The notes under the pieces were generated by a model that did not search any database, was not told where the DNA came from, and saw only the letters and a program-made list of their open reading frames with translations. Below are positions 1 through 11,600 of a DNA stretch of 64,000 bases, piece by piece. The first letter of the stretch is position 1. Each line of letters starts with the position of its first letter. Origin of the DNA: Avena insularis (Eukaryota > Streptophyta > Magnoliopsida > Poales > Poaceae); contig CM042684.1 of assembly GCA_023614405.1 (NCBI GenBank), positions 534,672,682-534,736,681 on the forward strand. Reading direction: 5' to 3'. Both the position numbers and the translations under genes were made by a program.

Positions 1-1111
1 CATAGCCTGTATATAAACCTCTTCACAGGAATGAGTATGCACAACCACATCCCTACTGCGTCTAACTAGTATTTTGGAATAATCATGTTTCAAAGTGTTC
101 CGCTACATGGCCTCAACAGAGAGTTAGAGACGCGACAGATATCACTGAAAACAAAACCTACCTCACTCAAAATATCAGCCATCAATATCAAAAAGCACTA
201 CCATACAACAGAAAACTGATAACGGACATGCATATAATAGTGGGGCAACGTGGTATGTGCTAGTGTGAGTTAGGCTATCTCGTAAGAAGCACGTTAGGTG
301 TGGTGAGTGTGCGTGCTGTTTGGCCTGCAAGAACCAGGCCGCAACTCTGAAAACAAACAAGCCGAACAGAGGAAATGTAAATTCTCCTTCTACCTATCTC
401 TCGCATGATCTTCTTACTCAAGACTTCTAGCTTCAAAAATACAATCACCTCACTAGCAATCATAACATAGGACAATGGGATACTACATTTGCTATCAAAT
501 CAACTAAAATCCTAAAGTAATCAACATCCTTGCGCAAAAAAAAACTGAACCATGAACTAAGTTACACTAACAGCGAGCTCACAAACAACACCGAAAATAC
601 TGAACCAAATGAGGATGAACACCCTAACGCCAGAATATGAGCTCTCCAACTACATCCGCCGCACTCCCTACAAAAAAGCAGGTACTACCACCGTAGAATC
701 AACACAACCCTACAAGAGCAAAGACTACAGTAGTTATGAAATTCAGTGTATGGGTTACTGCATTTTTACTGCATTTTTAGATAATGGTATTGAGGTTTAA
801 ACTTGTTAATATGATACCCAAACTTATGGTACTATCATGTAGTATTTGACCTTGGAAAAAAGCTCAAATGAAAAGTGTGTGTATCTAGACATGAGTTTAT
901 ACGGAACTGTACTGGTTGCCTACCTAAAATCCCCAAAACAGAGAAAACTAGCGACCCACACTGCTGAACCTAGCTACAAATCAGAACACGCACTAGCTAC
1001 AGCCACAAAAACAGGGGGAAAAAGGAATCAATGAATCCCTCACATGCCGTGCCCCACAAAATAGCAGCAGCGAGTCCAATGCCCATTCCAAATCGAAGCA
1101 CAAACTAAGAC
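1..1111. other. No gene recognised
   Basis: AT-rich sequence with only short, unconvincing open frames on both strands. It could be intron or downstream sequence of the putative minus-strand gene whose first exon may lie at 1112-1555, but I see no exon I can defend. Confidence 0.4.
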
Positions 1112-1555
1112 CTAAAAAATTAGAGCAAAACTACGATAGATGGTATTAGCAGGGAGGAGGCTGGATGAATACCCGTCACGACGGTAGCGCGCTTGGGTTC
1201 CCCGCTGCCGAATCGAAGATCTCTTTTCCGGTTGACGAAGAGGGGCGCGACCCGCTGCTCTCTCCAATCCAGCTATAGGCGGCTCCGCAGGGGCGCCTCC
1301 TTCCACCGGATGAATCACGGCCTCGCGAACCGCCGCCCCCTCCGGCACCGGTTGAGCTAGGAGCGGCGACTGCCGAATCGAAGATCTCTTTTCCGGACGA
1401 CGAAGAGGGGCGCGACCTGCTGCTCTCTCCAATCCAGCTACAGGCGGCTCCGCAGGGGCGCCTCCCTCCACCGGATGAATCACGGCCTCGCGAACCGCCG
1501 CCCCCTCCGGCACCGGTTGAGCTAGGAGTGGCGTCGCCGCTGACATCACCGCCAT
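1112..1555 (-). CDS. Putative first exon of an unrecognised minus-strand gene
   Basis: A GC-rich 147-codon frame opens at an ATG in a good plant context (GGC-ATG-GCG at 1555) and begins MAVMSAATPLLAQPVPEG. The DNA upstream on the minus strand (1556-1740) is purine/pyrimidine-biased and free of transposon signatures, as in a 5' leader. The frame contains an in-frame 55-codon tandem duplication rich in Ala, Glu, Pro and Arg. I recognise no domain. The GC-rich part ends near 1190 and the last residues look like read-through into non-coding DNA, so a splice donor is probably nearby, although I could not fix it. It could also be a chance frame in a GC-rich leader. Confidence 0.28.
   Translation of the reverse strand: MAVMSAATPLLAQPVPEGAAVREAVIHPVEGGAPAEPPVAGLERAAGRAPLRRPEKRSSIRQSPLLAQPVPEGAAVREAVIHPVEGGAPAEPPIAGLERAAGRAPLRQPEKRSSIRQRGTQARYRRDGYSSSLLPANTIYRSFALIF
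1206..1535. repeat. 165-bp tandem duplication, two copies
   Basis: Two adjacent, nearly identical 165-bp units start at 1206 and 1371, each opening with TGCCGAATCGAAGATCTC. The period is a multiple of three, so the minus-strand frame at 1112-1555 stays open through both copies. The few differences are single-base substitutions, which suggests a recent duplication. Confidence 0.85.
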
Positions 1556-2010
1556 GCCTCACGACTCTCTGTTTGCTCACGCCTCTCCGTTTCTCTGGAG
1601 GAACACGAATGAACAGAGCCATGTGGTTGTTCCCCAGACCGAGCGGAAAAAGAAAATTCAAAGAGAAAAAAAGACACTCAAGCGGTGGAGAAAAAGAAAA
1701 GAGAGACGCGGAGATTCGGACTGAGATCAAGGGTCGAAAAAGTGTCTGTTTTTGAATTACAAAACAGCTAGCTGTTTTTTAGGAAAAGTGTATTCTTTTT
1801 AAGTACAACTAGACAATCTTTAATTAAAATAGACTCGTCGACTCTAGAACCCCCCTCCCCCCGAAAACATAGATAACTGAAGGAGTATGTTCCAGATGTG
1901 ATCGCTGCTCTTAGAGCATGTCCACTAGTGGCGCTAAAGTAGCGTAGCGCTAACAAAACTGTTAATTTACCGCGCTGGCACGTGCTCCTTCAATGAGGCG
2001 CGGGGAAAGT

Positions 2011-2223
2011 GCGCGCTCTAAATTTTGCCGCGCGCTAGCTCTTGCGATAACCCACGCGGTAAATTTTGCGCGCCTATTGCAGCGCGCTCTAAATTTTGCC
2101 GCGCGCTGGATCTTGCGATATCCCACACGGTAAATTTTGCGCGCCTATTGCAGCGCGCTCTAAATTTTGCCGCGCGCTGGCTCTTGCGATATCCCACGCG
2201 GTAAATTTTGCGCGCCTATTGCA
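2011..2223. repeat. 71-bp tandem repeat, three copies
   Basis: The motif GCGCGCTCTAAATTTTGCC recurs at 2011, 2082 and 2153, and a partial fourth unit starts at 2224. The period is exactly 71 bp. The array lies in the left half of the Harbinger-like element, next to the AP2 pseudogene. The units are rich in GCGCGC and AAATTTT blocks. Confidence 0.85.
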
Positions 2224-2362
2224 GCGCGCTATATGACTTCCACGGGCGCGCACCCAACCACCACGTGCCAGCGTCCAGAAGATTCAGCCCACCCACCCAC
2301 CGACACTCCCACTCCTACTCACTCGCCCGCTCCGCTCGTTCCCCTCCCCTTTTGGTGCCGGC

Positions 2363-2655
2363 ATGCTGCCTCGCCGCCGCAGCGCGTCTGGTTTTGTAGG
2401 CGTGCGGCTGCGCCCTAACGGGATGTTCTATGCCAACTTGCCAAGCTCCACGCCGCCGGCTTCCGGCTCACCCTAGGCACCTACAACGAGCCGGAGGAGG
2501 CCGCCCGCACGTACGATGCGGTGGCTTGGCGCATCGTCCGTCCGCGGCGCGACATGAACTTTCCGGACACCGAGTCGTTGGAAGAGGCCGATTTCCTCGC
2601 GCCTGCGCCCGTTCTCATCACCGTGGAGCAACGCCGCCACCACCGGCAGACATAG
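2363..2655 (+). pseudogene. AP2/ERF-domain pseudogene carried by the Harbinger-like element
   Basis: An ATG at 2363 opens a frame beginning MLPRRRSASGFVGVRLRP. After a frame change it continues as an AP2-type block (GFRLTLGTYNEPEEAARTYD, then AVAWRIVRPRRDMNF) and ends at a TAG at 2653-2655. AP2/ERF proteins are plant DNA-binding transcription factors, and the YD...A-W pattern and Arg-rich strand are typical. The frame is broken near 2432-2440 by an apparent 8-base insertion that partly repeats GCCAA. The protein is only about 95 residues in total, a single truncated AP2 domain without an activation region. I infer a captured gene fragment that is no longer functional. Confidence 0.7.
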
Positions 2656-3111
2656 CGGTGCCTCCTCATTGCCAAGCGCTGTTTTGCAGCGCCGTTTGCC
2701 GCCTCTGGCGAAAGGACATCCAGAAAGCGCGCTGCGTCCGAGCTTTACAGCGCCAGAGTATAAGCGCCCCGCTGGTGTAGATGCTTTTAGGCTTGACGTG
2801 TTCAGAGGGAGGTTGCGCAGTGCTCTGTTTTTTTACGAGCAACCTTGCTCAGCAAACAGAACAGAACAGTCAACTTCAGAGCCGTCAAGCATTCCCCGTG
2901 TGAACGGCTAGCTAGCAGAGCCGGAGATATGGAGGTCGCTAGCTTGGCTGCGACGATAACATGAACACCATGGCCAAGCTTTCTCCTCCTCTGTTTCTTC
3001 ACCTCCATACACGATAACATGAACACCATGACCAATTACTTACCCTCCCGCGCAAAGATTCCTCAACATTTTCAGACAAGTTTCGAATCAACCAGCCGCA
3101 GGCCAACATGT

Positions 3112-3120
3112 ACATATACA
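3112..3120 (+). promoter_or_regulatory. TATA-like box of RTM2-like copy 1
   Basis: ACATATACA lies about 125 bp upstream of the ATG at 3245, where copies 2 and 3 carry the stronger box CTATATATGCACG. The surrounding leader is conserved among the three paralogues, for example TTTCGAATCAACCAGC just upstream and TTTAATCCGTCA downstream. Confidence 0.45.
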
Positions 3121-3244
3121 CGGCGAACCATGCCAACCATCCCATCTCTCATCTCCAGCACAACCGATCACAGAGCCAGCTTTAATCCGTCAGAACACCA
3201 TAGCTGCATCGGCCATTCCCTGTCCCTGCCTACGCTTCCTCCTA

Positions 3245-4318
3245 ATGGCGGCCGCCACCAAGAACAACCAGCAAACACCACCACCACCGGCGCCGGCAGC
3301 TGCGTCCACCGGAAGGCCAACGGTCGTGGACCCCAAGTTCGAGTGGGCGGAGAAGGCAGGGAGCTACGTGCTCCGTCTGGCGCTCCCGGGCTTCAGGAAG
3401 GACGACTTCCGGGTGCAGGTGGACGGCGCCGGCAGGCTCACCGTCCGCGGCAGCCGCCCCGCTGTCACAGGCCCGGGATCCTTACACAAGGTCTTCCAGC
3501 TGCCTGCCACCGCCGCCGTCGACGACATCACCGGCAGGTTCGAGGCCGGCGTGCTCACCCTCACAGTGCCCAAGCGCGCCGGTGCCGGTGCTGGCGCGCC
3601 GCCCACGAGCATCGAGGAGGTTAGGAGGAAGCAGCCTGGCGTGGCCAAGGAGTCCAAGCCCAACGAAGAAGAGATCGCCAAGGAGGACGCGTTGAAGAAG
3701 AAAGCCATGGACGAGGCAACCAACAGGGCCAAGTCACGCAAGCAAGAGCAGCAGAAGAAGGAAGAAGACGCCAAGCCCAAGGCACCTCGGGCTCGGTCGG
3801 CAGTTGCATCGCCACCAAAGAAACCGGATGCTGCCGCCACCACGGCCGACAAGCAGGCTCAGCAACAAAAGCAGCAGGAAGAGGAGGCCAGCAAACGCAA
3901 GCAAGAGCAGCCGAAGCCAGCGTCGGCGCCGGCGAAGAAAGATGAAAACGTGAAGCCGGATGCAGCTACGGCGCCACCGCCGAAGCATGATGCCGTCACC
4001 GGCACTGACAAGGCCAAGGCGGAAGTTGCCCCTGAGAGCCTGGCCGAGAAGGTGAGGCGGCGCAGCGAGGAAGAGGGCGCCAATGCTGCTCCGATGTCGG
4101 CGGCCAAGCGAGCGAAAACAGATGGGGAGAAGAAGGCGGCGGCAGCATCGTGCGGAGGCTGGAAGGAGCGCGTGCAAGGGGAGCTGAAGGTGCTGACGGA
4201 CATGAAGTGGGCTGACGGCCTGTTAGAGGCGGCGAGGAACAACAAGGAGGTGGTCGCCATCGGCATCGCTGCCTTCTCCCTCGGCTTGCTCGTCTCCCAC
4301 AAACTCTTCAGGAAGTGA
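3245..4318 (+). CDS. RTM2-like alpha-crystallin-domain protein, copy 1 (membrane-anchored)
   Basis: The predicted protein has 357 residues and a single exon. Residues 31-110 form an HSP20/alpha-crystallin-like domain, with KFEWAEKAGSYVLRLALPGF and a GRFEAGVLTLTVPK C-terminal strand. Residues 120-300 are Lys/Glu/Ala/Gln-rich and low in complexity. A hydrophobic segment (VVAIGIAAFSLGLLVSHKL, about 335-353) ends the protein, followed by FRK. This layout matches the RTM2 family; Arabidopsis RTM2 is of similar length and restricts long-distance potyvirus movement in phloem. Whether this copy does so is unknown. It lacks the heat-shock-type IXI tail, so a canonical small-HSP role is less likely. 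The start ATG-GCG-GCC is shared with both paralogues. Confidence 0.85.
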   Translation: MAAATKNNQQTPPPPAPAAASTGRPTVVDPKFEWAEKAGSYVLRLALPGFRKDDFRVQVDGAGRLTVRGSRPAVTGPGSLHKVFQLPATAAVDDITGRFEAGVLTLTVPKRAGAGAGAPPTSIEEVRRKQPGVAKESKPNEEEIAKEDALKKKAMDEATNRAKSRKQEQQKKEEDAKPKAPRARSAVASPPKKPDAAATTADKQAQQQKQQEEEASKRKQEQPKPASAPAKKDENVKPDAATAPPPKHDAVTGTDKAKAEVAPESLAEKVRRRSEEEGANAAPMSAAKRAKTDGEKKAAAASCGGWKERVQGELKVLTDMKWADGLLEAARNNKEVVAIGIAAFSLGLLVSHKLFRK

Positions 4319-5360
4319 GGTACACGTATGTACAGAGCACAGTGGGCAAATATGTACTGAATTAGTAACTTAAGTTATTCGTGTAACTAAAGGGGATGTA
4401 CATTGACGAACAGAAATGTAAAGTTATTTGTGTAATTGAAGTGGGCAAATGCTGACAAAGAAATCACGATGTCGAGAACACATTATTCGTCGCAAAAATC
4501 ACAACATACACATGAGCGGTGTAGTGGGAAACATTTTCATGAGCATGGATGGATCATCCCAGACTCCATTGAGATTTGTGATGTCAGTCATTAGTCAACG
4601 TACCAAAGGATTTGAATTTATACCCACCGAAACCAGAATCATAATTGATGTTTTAGATAGAGTGCTGAATTTAATCAAACAAAGATAGAGTTGGAGATCA
4701 ACCATTTGTGCATTAATTTGTCGCAGCACTTGAGTTATGAATAGTCAATCCTTTCTGTAACGAGGTGTGCTCGGTATCCCCCTAAAATTTAAATTTGTAT
4801 GGGCCGGTTTTATTTTAACCGGACAAAACCTATATATACCTCCGTATAAGTGTATCCGGTCGAGCTGGGTATACTCCATGTTCTTATCGGCCGAACCCAC
4901 CTCCCGTTATCGCGATCTATGTCTTTGCATGCCATATTTTGAATTTTTGTTGCTTTTGCAATATAACTTCCGATTTCCGTCTCCCGCGGACACGTGAGTA
5001 TACATGTACACCGGTGAGTATACGTCTAAGAGGACCATACGAGCCTCGGGTGGGTTCATACGGTCTTCAAAACGAATCAATATCGAGTTTTTGTTGTCCA
5101 AGTTTGAAAAGTAGGGGAAACACCAAAGCAAAAGTGTTATGTAACTAGTAGTAATAATTGTCAAAATCAAGCCTGGAACAGTGGCTTTGCCTCAGCAGCG
5201 GTTGCACGTTAATATCAATCGAGAGGGGCACAACCCATCGATGGTTGCGTACAGAGAAAGGAGGGCAAGTCCGGATGGGCTACTACTCCATACTGGTACA
5301 ATACCAAACCAGAAATAATACATGTATTGAGTCTAAAACAAATCTAATATATTGTTTAAC
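4319..5360. other. 3' flank of RTM2-like copy 1 and unassigned DNA
   Basis: The first part (4319-4440) is the probable 3' UTR. It shares the phrase TATTCGTGTAACT with the 3' flank of copy 3. The rest is AT-rich with no gene. Its right portion should contain the LTR of the minus-strand copia element whose LTR edge is near 5361, but I could not place the far LTR end. Confidence 0.4.
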
Positions 5361-6117
5361 AACCCTCCTTAATCACAATCTTTTGAAAGGTTGAGATTAC
5401 GATTTAAACTCATTAAGATCTCTGACTAGTAACGCCTTTGTGAATCCTTCTGCTATTTGACCTTTGTTGGAAACAAATCTGACGTCCAACATTTTACTTG
5501 CAACTCATTCTCTCACAAAGTGAAAGTCAATTTTGATATGTTTGGTCCTTGCATAAAAAATAGGATTAGTAGATAAATATGTAGCTCCCAAATTATCACA
5601 CCATAGACATTGTTTTTTCCTTTAGTGTAACACCTAGCTCACCAAGTAGAGCTTCAACCTATATTAACTCTATTGTGGCATTTGCTAGTACTTTGTACTC
5701 AGCTTCAGTACTTGACCTAGAGACCGTGGCTTGTTTTCTAGCACTCTAAGAAATTACATTTGGTCCCAAGAATATAGTGAAACCTCCCATGGACCTCCTA
5801 TCATCAAGACAACCTGCCCAGTCTGCATCAGAAAAACACTAAGTATACTAGGGGACTTTTGAATAGTCAGTCCAGTCTTCAGAGTACCCTGAACATATCT
5901 CAATATTCTCTTAGCAGCTATCCAATAAGAGGTTGTTGGAGCATGCAAACACTGACAAACCTTATTTATTATGAACAAAATATCAGTATGTGTCAATATT
6001 GCAATGCACCTACAATACTTATGTATTCAGTAATGGCATCAAGACCAAGAAGAGTTCCCTCATTAAGAGACAACTTCTCAGTAGAGGATAAATGTGTAGA
6101 GCATGGAGTGCAATATT

Positions 6118-6606
6118 TCATACCAACTTTTGTGAACAAATCAGTAGTATATGTTTCCTGTGTGAGGCATAAACCATCCATAATCCTTTTACCTCAATAC
6201 CCAAGAAGAAGTGTAGATCTCTCAAATATTTTAGAGCAAAGTCATCCTTTAGGTCACGCAGAAAAGCATAGATGGACTGATTTGAAGAACTAGTGACAAT
6301 GATATCATCAACATAGATTATAACAAATATCATAATGTCTGACTTGTTATAAAGAAAAAGTGAGGTGTCTGCTATGGAAGGGAGAAAACCAAGTGCTTGC
6401 AGTTTTGTACTTAGTCTAGAATACTAAGATTGGGTAGCTTGTTTGAGACCATAGATAGTCTTGTCAAGATGGCATTTAAAGTGTGGAGTTTGAGAATCTT
6501 CAAAATCTGGTGGTTGTTTCATGTAGACCTCCTCTTTCAGAATGCCATGAAGAAACTCATTCTTGACATCTAGTTGCCTCAAACTCCAGCCTCGAGAGAC
6601 AACCAT
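6118..6606 (-). pseudogene. Copia reverse transcriptase fragment
   Basis: Two minus-strand frames (6424-6606 and 6118-6333) read as consecutive RT blocks: [20 protein letters not shown], then IYGLKQ, then [10 protein letters not shown] with the catalytic Asp pair, then DLHFFLGIEV. They are in different frames with stops between them, so no functional enzyme is encoded. Confidence 0.8.
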
Positions 6607-8045
6607 CGACAGAACAAGTCTGATAGTATCCTCATAATCAATGTCATATCTATGTTTAAAACCTTTTGCAACAAGATGAGCCTTATATCACTCAGTTGTG
6701 CCATATACATTTGTATTTACATGGTACACCCATTTGCAGTAAATAAGATTCTTGGTAGAATTTTGAGGAACAAGTCTCCAAATTTTGTTCTCAATGAGAG
6801 TGTGATATTCTTTTGTCATAGCCTTTTGCCACTGTTCATCTAAGAGGGCTTCTAACAATGTAGACGGTTCACTGGTGGATGTAAACAAGCCATATCGAAT
6901 AGTACCGTCAGTATACTGCTTGGGTTGTTTTATACCTTTTTGAAAACACGTGCAAGGTTCCACAACCAGAATGGTCGGTTCAGGTTGAGGTTGCACCAGT
7001 GACAGCGGAGACAAGGGAACAAAAGATCTAGAGTCTGCAGCCGAAGATGGATCTGCATTTGCATTGGTTTTTGTGTCCATGTCTATTTCCTGCGCGGTGT
7101 TGCTTTCCTCCGCCTCGTCATGTTGTGTAGAGTCCGGGTCTACATCACGCGGGACCTCCTGACTAGCCCGGGTCGACTCCATGTCGTGGATAATAGAGGG
7201 CGAAGGCAGGGACCATGTCTCCTCGTCGTGTGCGACAGTGGGCGAGGGTGGGGATCACAGGGGAGACAGCGGTGTGGACCATGTAGACGACAGGCGCAAG
7301 TGGGAGTGTGTTCCACTAGTTGCATGCATGTCAGGTGCAGGGGAATCTTCCATGGAATTTGCCTCCACGGGATCCAAGGAAGATCGCGGAGCATCATCGA
7401 GCCAAGTGCCAGAGCTGGTATGCTGTGAACGCATGTTTGCACCATTTTTCCTCGTTTGTTCACAGTTTAAGCTATAATTTTTTGTAGTTGTTTCCTCGGC
7501 TTGAATAGTACATGTAACCATAGTATTTTCTCGAACAACTTGGCCAGGATTAGTAACATCTGTAATAATATGCAAATTCATATGATCATCAATCTATGTC
7601 TCCCATTGTCTTTTGGTAATAAAAGAATGTCTTTCTTAAGACATGAGAAAACATTTGGATGACGATCAGCAAAAAGAAAGACATTTTCATCAAATACCAC
7701 ATCTCTAGAAATATAGACACAGTCAGTTTTAGTGTCTAGGTAGTTTACTCCTTTATGACGAGGAATGTAGCCAAAAACACAAACTTGGTGGTACGAAAAT
7801 CAAGTTTCTTATTATTGTAGGGGCGGAGATTAGGCTACCAAGAACATTCAAAAACTCTAAGATACTCATAATTGGTTTTATATGAAGGAGACGTTCAACC
7901 GGAGTGTCAAGGTTAATCACCTTTCTAGGAAGTAAGTTAATGAGAAAAGTAGCTATAAGAAAGGCTTCATCCCAAAACTTGAGAGTCATATATGCATTGG
8001 CAAGTAAGGCAAGACCAACTTTAACAATATGGTGATGCTTACATT

Positions 8046-8327
8046 CTATTGAACTATTTTATTGGTGTGTATGTGGAAAAGAGACATGATGAGTGATGCC
8101 CACTTTTGGAAGAACCCATGGAGATTTTCATATTCTCCACCCCAATCAGTTTGCATAGTAATGATTTTCCTACCAAACTTCCGTTCAACAAGTTCCTGGA
8201 AATTAAGTAAAACTTGATAAATCTCGGAACGCTTTTTGAGCAAATAGATCCAAGTAAATTTAATAAAGTCATCAATAAAGCTTACATAATATGAATGCTT
8301 GCCAACAGAAGTGGGTGTTGGCCCCAT
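8046..8327 (-). pseudogene. Copia integrase core fragment
   Basis: The 93-codon frame contains SFIDDFIKFTWIYLLKKRSE and QTDWGGEY, matching two acidic positions of the rve-type integrase core. The third catalytic Glu region is lost where the frame ends at the eroded H-x-N motif. A further integrase fragment with LKFWDEAFLIATFLINLLP follows at 7753-7989. Confidence 0.75.
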
Positions 8328-8694
8328 ACATCAGAAAAAACTTGCTCCAAAGGAATAGTGGATACACTAGTAGAGACATGATATGATAGTTAATCGCTCT
8401 TAGCCAGTTGACAAAAATCACAAATGCATGGGTTTATTTCTGGTACATGAGAAATATGATGTTTCCTGAGAATTTACTGAACCATGAAGGAGGATGAATG
8501 TCCTAAGTGGTGATGCCATGTAGAAGACGACGACTTTATTGTAACGAATGCTTGCTTGAAAGATCTAGTAGACATAACCACTAGCGGGTAGAGACCATCA
8601 TGACATGGACCCTGATACATTGCAAATGTATCCATAATTTTTGATGTTCCATGCTTGGTTTTATCTACTTTCTTATGTTTTGTCCACACTTTGG

Positions 8695-11600
8695 AGTACT
8701 TTTCATATGATTTCTTGGACTAACCTATTAACAAGAGCCACAGTGCGGTTGCATTTTACGCTGTTTTTGGTTCCAGAAAGTCAGAAAATGAATATTCTTG
8801 GAATTGGACCAGACAAAAGCCAAAGTCGTTATTTTCCCGGAAGACTCACGAAGCCAGAAGGAGAGACGAAGGGGGGCCACAGGGTGGCCACACCATCCCT
8901 AGGCGCGGGTCCCCCTGGCCGCGCCACCAGGTGGTGTGGGCCCCTGGCCGCCCACCGACCTTGCCTCTTCGCCTATAAGATGCCTCCCGATGCAAAAACC
9001 CTAAATAGTCAAGCCTCCAGCCACGAAAAGTTCCGCAGCGCCGCCGCCACCGAAGGAGAGATTCGAGGGACATAAAGTCTCTGTTCCGGCACCCTGCTGG
9101 GATGGGGAAGTGCCCCCGGAGCCATCTCCATCGATCTCCATCACCATCTCCATCGCCATTGCTGATTCCCATGATGAGGAGGGAGTAGTTCTCTCTCGAG
9201 GCTAAGGGTTCTACCGGTAGCTATGTGTTCATCTCTCTCTATGCATGATCTTATTGAGATCATGAGCTTGTAATATATAGATCTACTCAAGTGCTTTAAT
9301 AGATCTCTGCTCTCCCCATGTGTGTGAAGTTGACAGTGTGCACACCATGGTGGCACTTAGGCTAGAGATTACAAATACTTGTTATGAGTTATATTTGGAG
9401 TTGGATGTCTTTATGAAATTGTGGTGTTTGTAGGACCCATATAGTGCTCAAGGTGACAGTGTGGGGTTATCTAGATGGGAAAGGCTTACTTTGAGGTGTG
9501 CTGTTATAGCCCTACCATGGATTAGAGTGTCCAACCGGAGAGTAGTTCAGCGTAGTATCATAAAGAAGAATATATTTATATGAGAGTGTTCACTAGTGAA
9601 AGTATGATCCCTAGGCCTTGTTTCTAAGCATTGAAACACCGTTTGCAATTAGATATGTTACATGTTTGCTTGTGTCCATCTTTATTTCGGTTTGCCTTTA
9701 GTCTTTTCCATGCCATCAAGCTATTTTCGAGCACCGTTGTCTTATATCCATACCACTTGTATTTCACTATTTCTTCGCCGAACTAGTGCACCTATACACC
9801 TGACAAGTGTATTGGGTATGTTGGAGACACAAGAGACTTCTTGTATATTGATTGTAGGGTTGCTTGAGAGGGGATACCTTTGACCACATCCTCCCTGAGT
9901 TCAATAAACCGTGGGTGATCCACTTAAGGGAAAACTTGCTGCTGTTCTACAAACCTCTGCACTTGGAGGCCCAACAACTGTCTACAAGAATAGAAGTGCC
10001 TAGACATCAAGCTATTTTCTGGCGCCATTGCCGGGGAGGTAAGGTAAAAGGTACTCACATCTTCCGGTGTGAGTGCTCGAAGTTATTTCCTTTAGATTCT
10101 GCAATTTTGTCTTTTTGTTTCTTGTTTTCACTAGTTAGGCTTAATGGAAAATAACAAAAAAATTAGAGAGCTTTATAGTATTTATCTTGAGTTAGGACAT
10201 GAAGTGTTTGAAGAGAAAATTAAAAAACATATGGAACTTTATTTGCATGCTAATAGCAATGTTGTTAGTATGAATTCTTTGGACACCATTATTACTAATG
10301 CTATGGAAAAGTCTAAGCTTGGGGAAGCTAGTTTTTATGAAAATGACCTTTTTAGTTTTCTAGCTTTGGAAGATAGCTATTCTATTGCTTATGATGATAC
10401 CAAACCTTCAATATATGATGATTACAATGATGAATATGATATTTTCAGTCCACCTACTATTGAGGAGGCAATTAATTATGACTATAATATGCCTCCTATA
10501 TTTGATGATTATGGTGATGAGAATAATAATGATAGCTATTTTGTTGAATTTTCTCCCACCACAATTAATAAGAATGACTACGCTTATGTGGAGAGTAATA
10601 ATCATTATATGCATGTGGCTCATGATAAGAAACTTTTATGTGATAGTTATATTGTTAATTTTATTCATGATGCTACTGAAAGTTGTTATGAGAGAGGGAA
10701 ACATGGTTTTATGCATCTCAATAATATTAAGTTTCCCCTCTTTATGTTGAAATTTTTGAAGTTGCACTTGTTTTGCTTTCCTATGCTTGTTGCTTTGTGC
10801 TTTCATGACTTGTTCCTTTACAAGATTCCTATGCATAGGAAGTGGGTTAGATTTAAATGTTCTTTGAATTTGCTTCTTAATGCTCTCTTTTACTTCAATT
10901 CATATTTCTTATGTGAGCATCTTTTCAAGCTTTCTATGCCTAACTTAAAGGCGTTAAAGAAAAGTACATATTGGGAAATAATCCAAAAGTTTTAGATGAG
11001 GCTTGGAAGTTATTACTTCAGTAATAACCGCTTCTTATCCTTTTTTATTTGCTTTTTGTGCCAAGAGTAACCTCTAATGAGAGAGAAGTAATGATTGGGA
11101 AAGTTGCTGTCTCGAAACAGATTTCTGTGCTTCACCATAAAAATTCGTGTAAAATCTCTGTACGTCCTTTTGAGGCGTAAACTTTTGTGCTTCTGCTCCA
11201 GGTTGTTATCTAACTTTAGTTAGTTCAACACTTTTCGATTTGAGCAACATAAGAACTTCGAAAAAATTCGTATTTACCTGCTGGTCTGTTTTGACAGATT
11301 TCTGCCATTATTTGCATTTGCTTCTTGTTGGTTCCTTTTTGAGTTCTTTTGGGGAATTGAGATTTTTGAGGGAAGTGCTACAGTAGCTTGTGTTTTAGTG
11401 GAAGTTTTATTGGTGTTGGAACTGAACCTAAAGACTTATTATCTTGAGTGCACTAATGTTGCTAATAAAGATTGTGTGAAGTTTTGTATGAAGGAAAAAT
11501 TCCAGGTGTATGGAAGGAATGAGTAATGAGATGAAGGATGGACTAAAGCTCAAGCTTGGGGATGCCACGCGTGTCACCCCAAGAAATATCCAAGAAGTAC

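Larger units (their letters stand above)
1914..2786. mobile_element. PIF/Harbinger-like non-autonomous DNA transposon
   Basis: The 873-bp element is flanked by TTA on both sides (1911-1913 and 2787-2789), the target duplication expected of PIF/Harbinger elements. Its ends are imperfect inverted repeats: GAGCATGTCCACTAGTGGCG on the left, and on the right (complement) AAGCATCTACACCAGCGGGG. It has no transposase. Its cargo is a 71-bp tandem repeat and an AP2-domain pseudogene, so it resembles a gene-fragment-carrying, Pack-type element. The assignment rests on the TSD and terminal similarity. Confidence 0.65.
5361..8694 (-). mobile_element. Decayed copia (Ty1-type) retrotransposon, truncated
   Basis: Read on the minus strand, copia pol fragments occur in the correct order: GAG-pre-integrase zinc region (8474-8689), integrase core (8046-8327 and 7753-7989), the linker before reverse transcriptase (6688-7182), RT (6424-6606), the RT YVDD block (6118-6333) and part of the region before RNase H (5754-5996). 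A polypurine tract (complement TTAAGGAGGG) at about 5362-5371 is followed by TGTTAAAC, the probable 3' LTR edge. The gag and 5' LTR are missing; the copy is cut off at about 8695 by the gypsy-type LTR. Stops and frameshifts separate the blocks. Confidence 0.8.
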
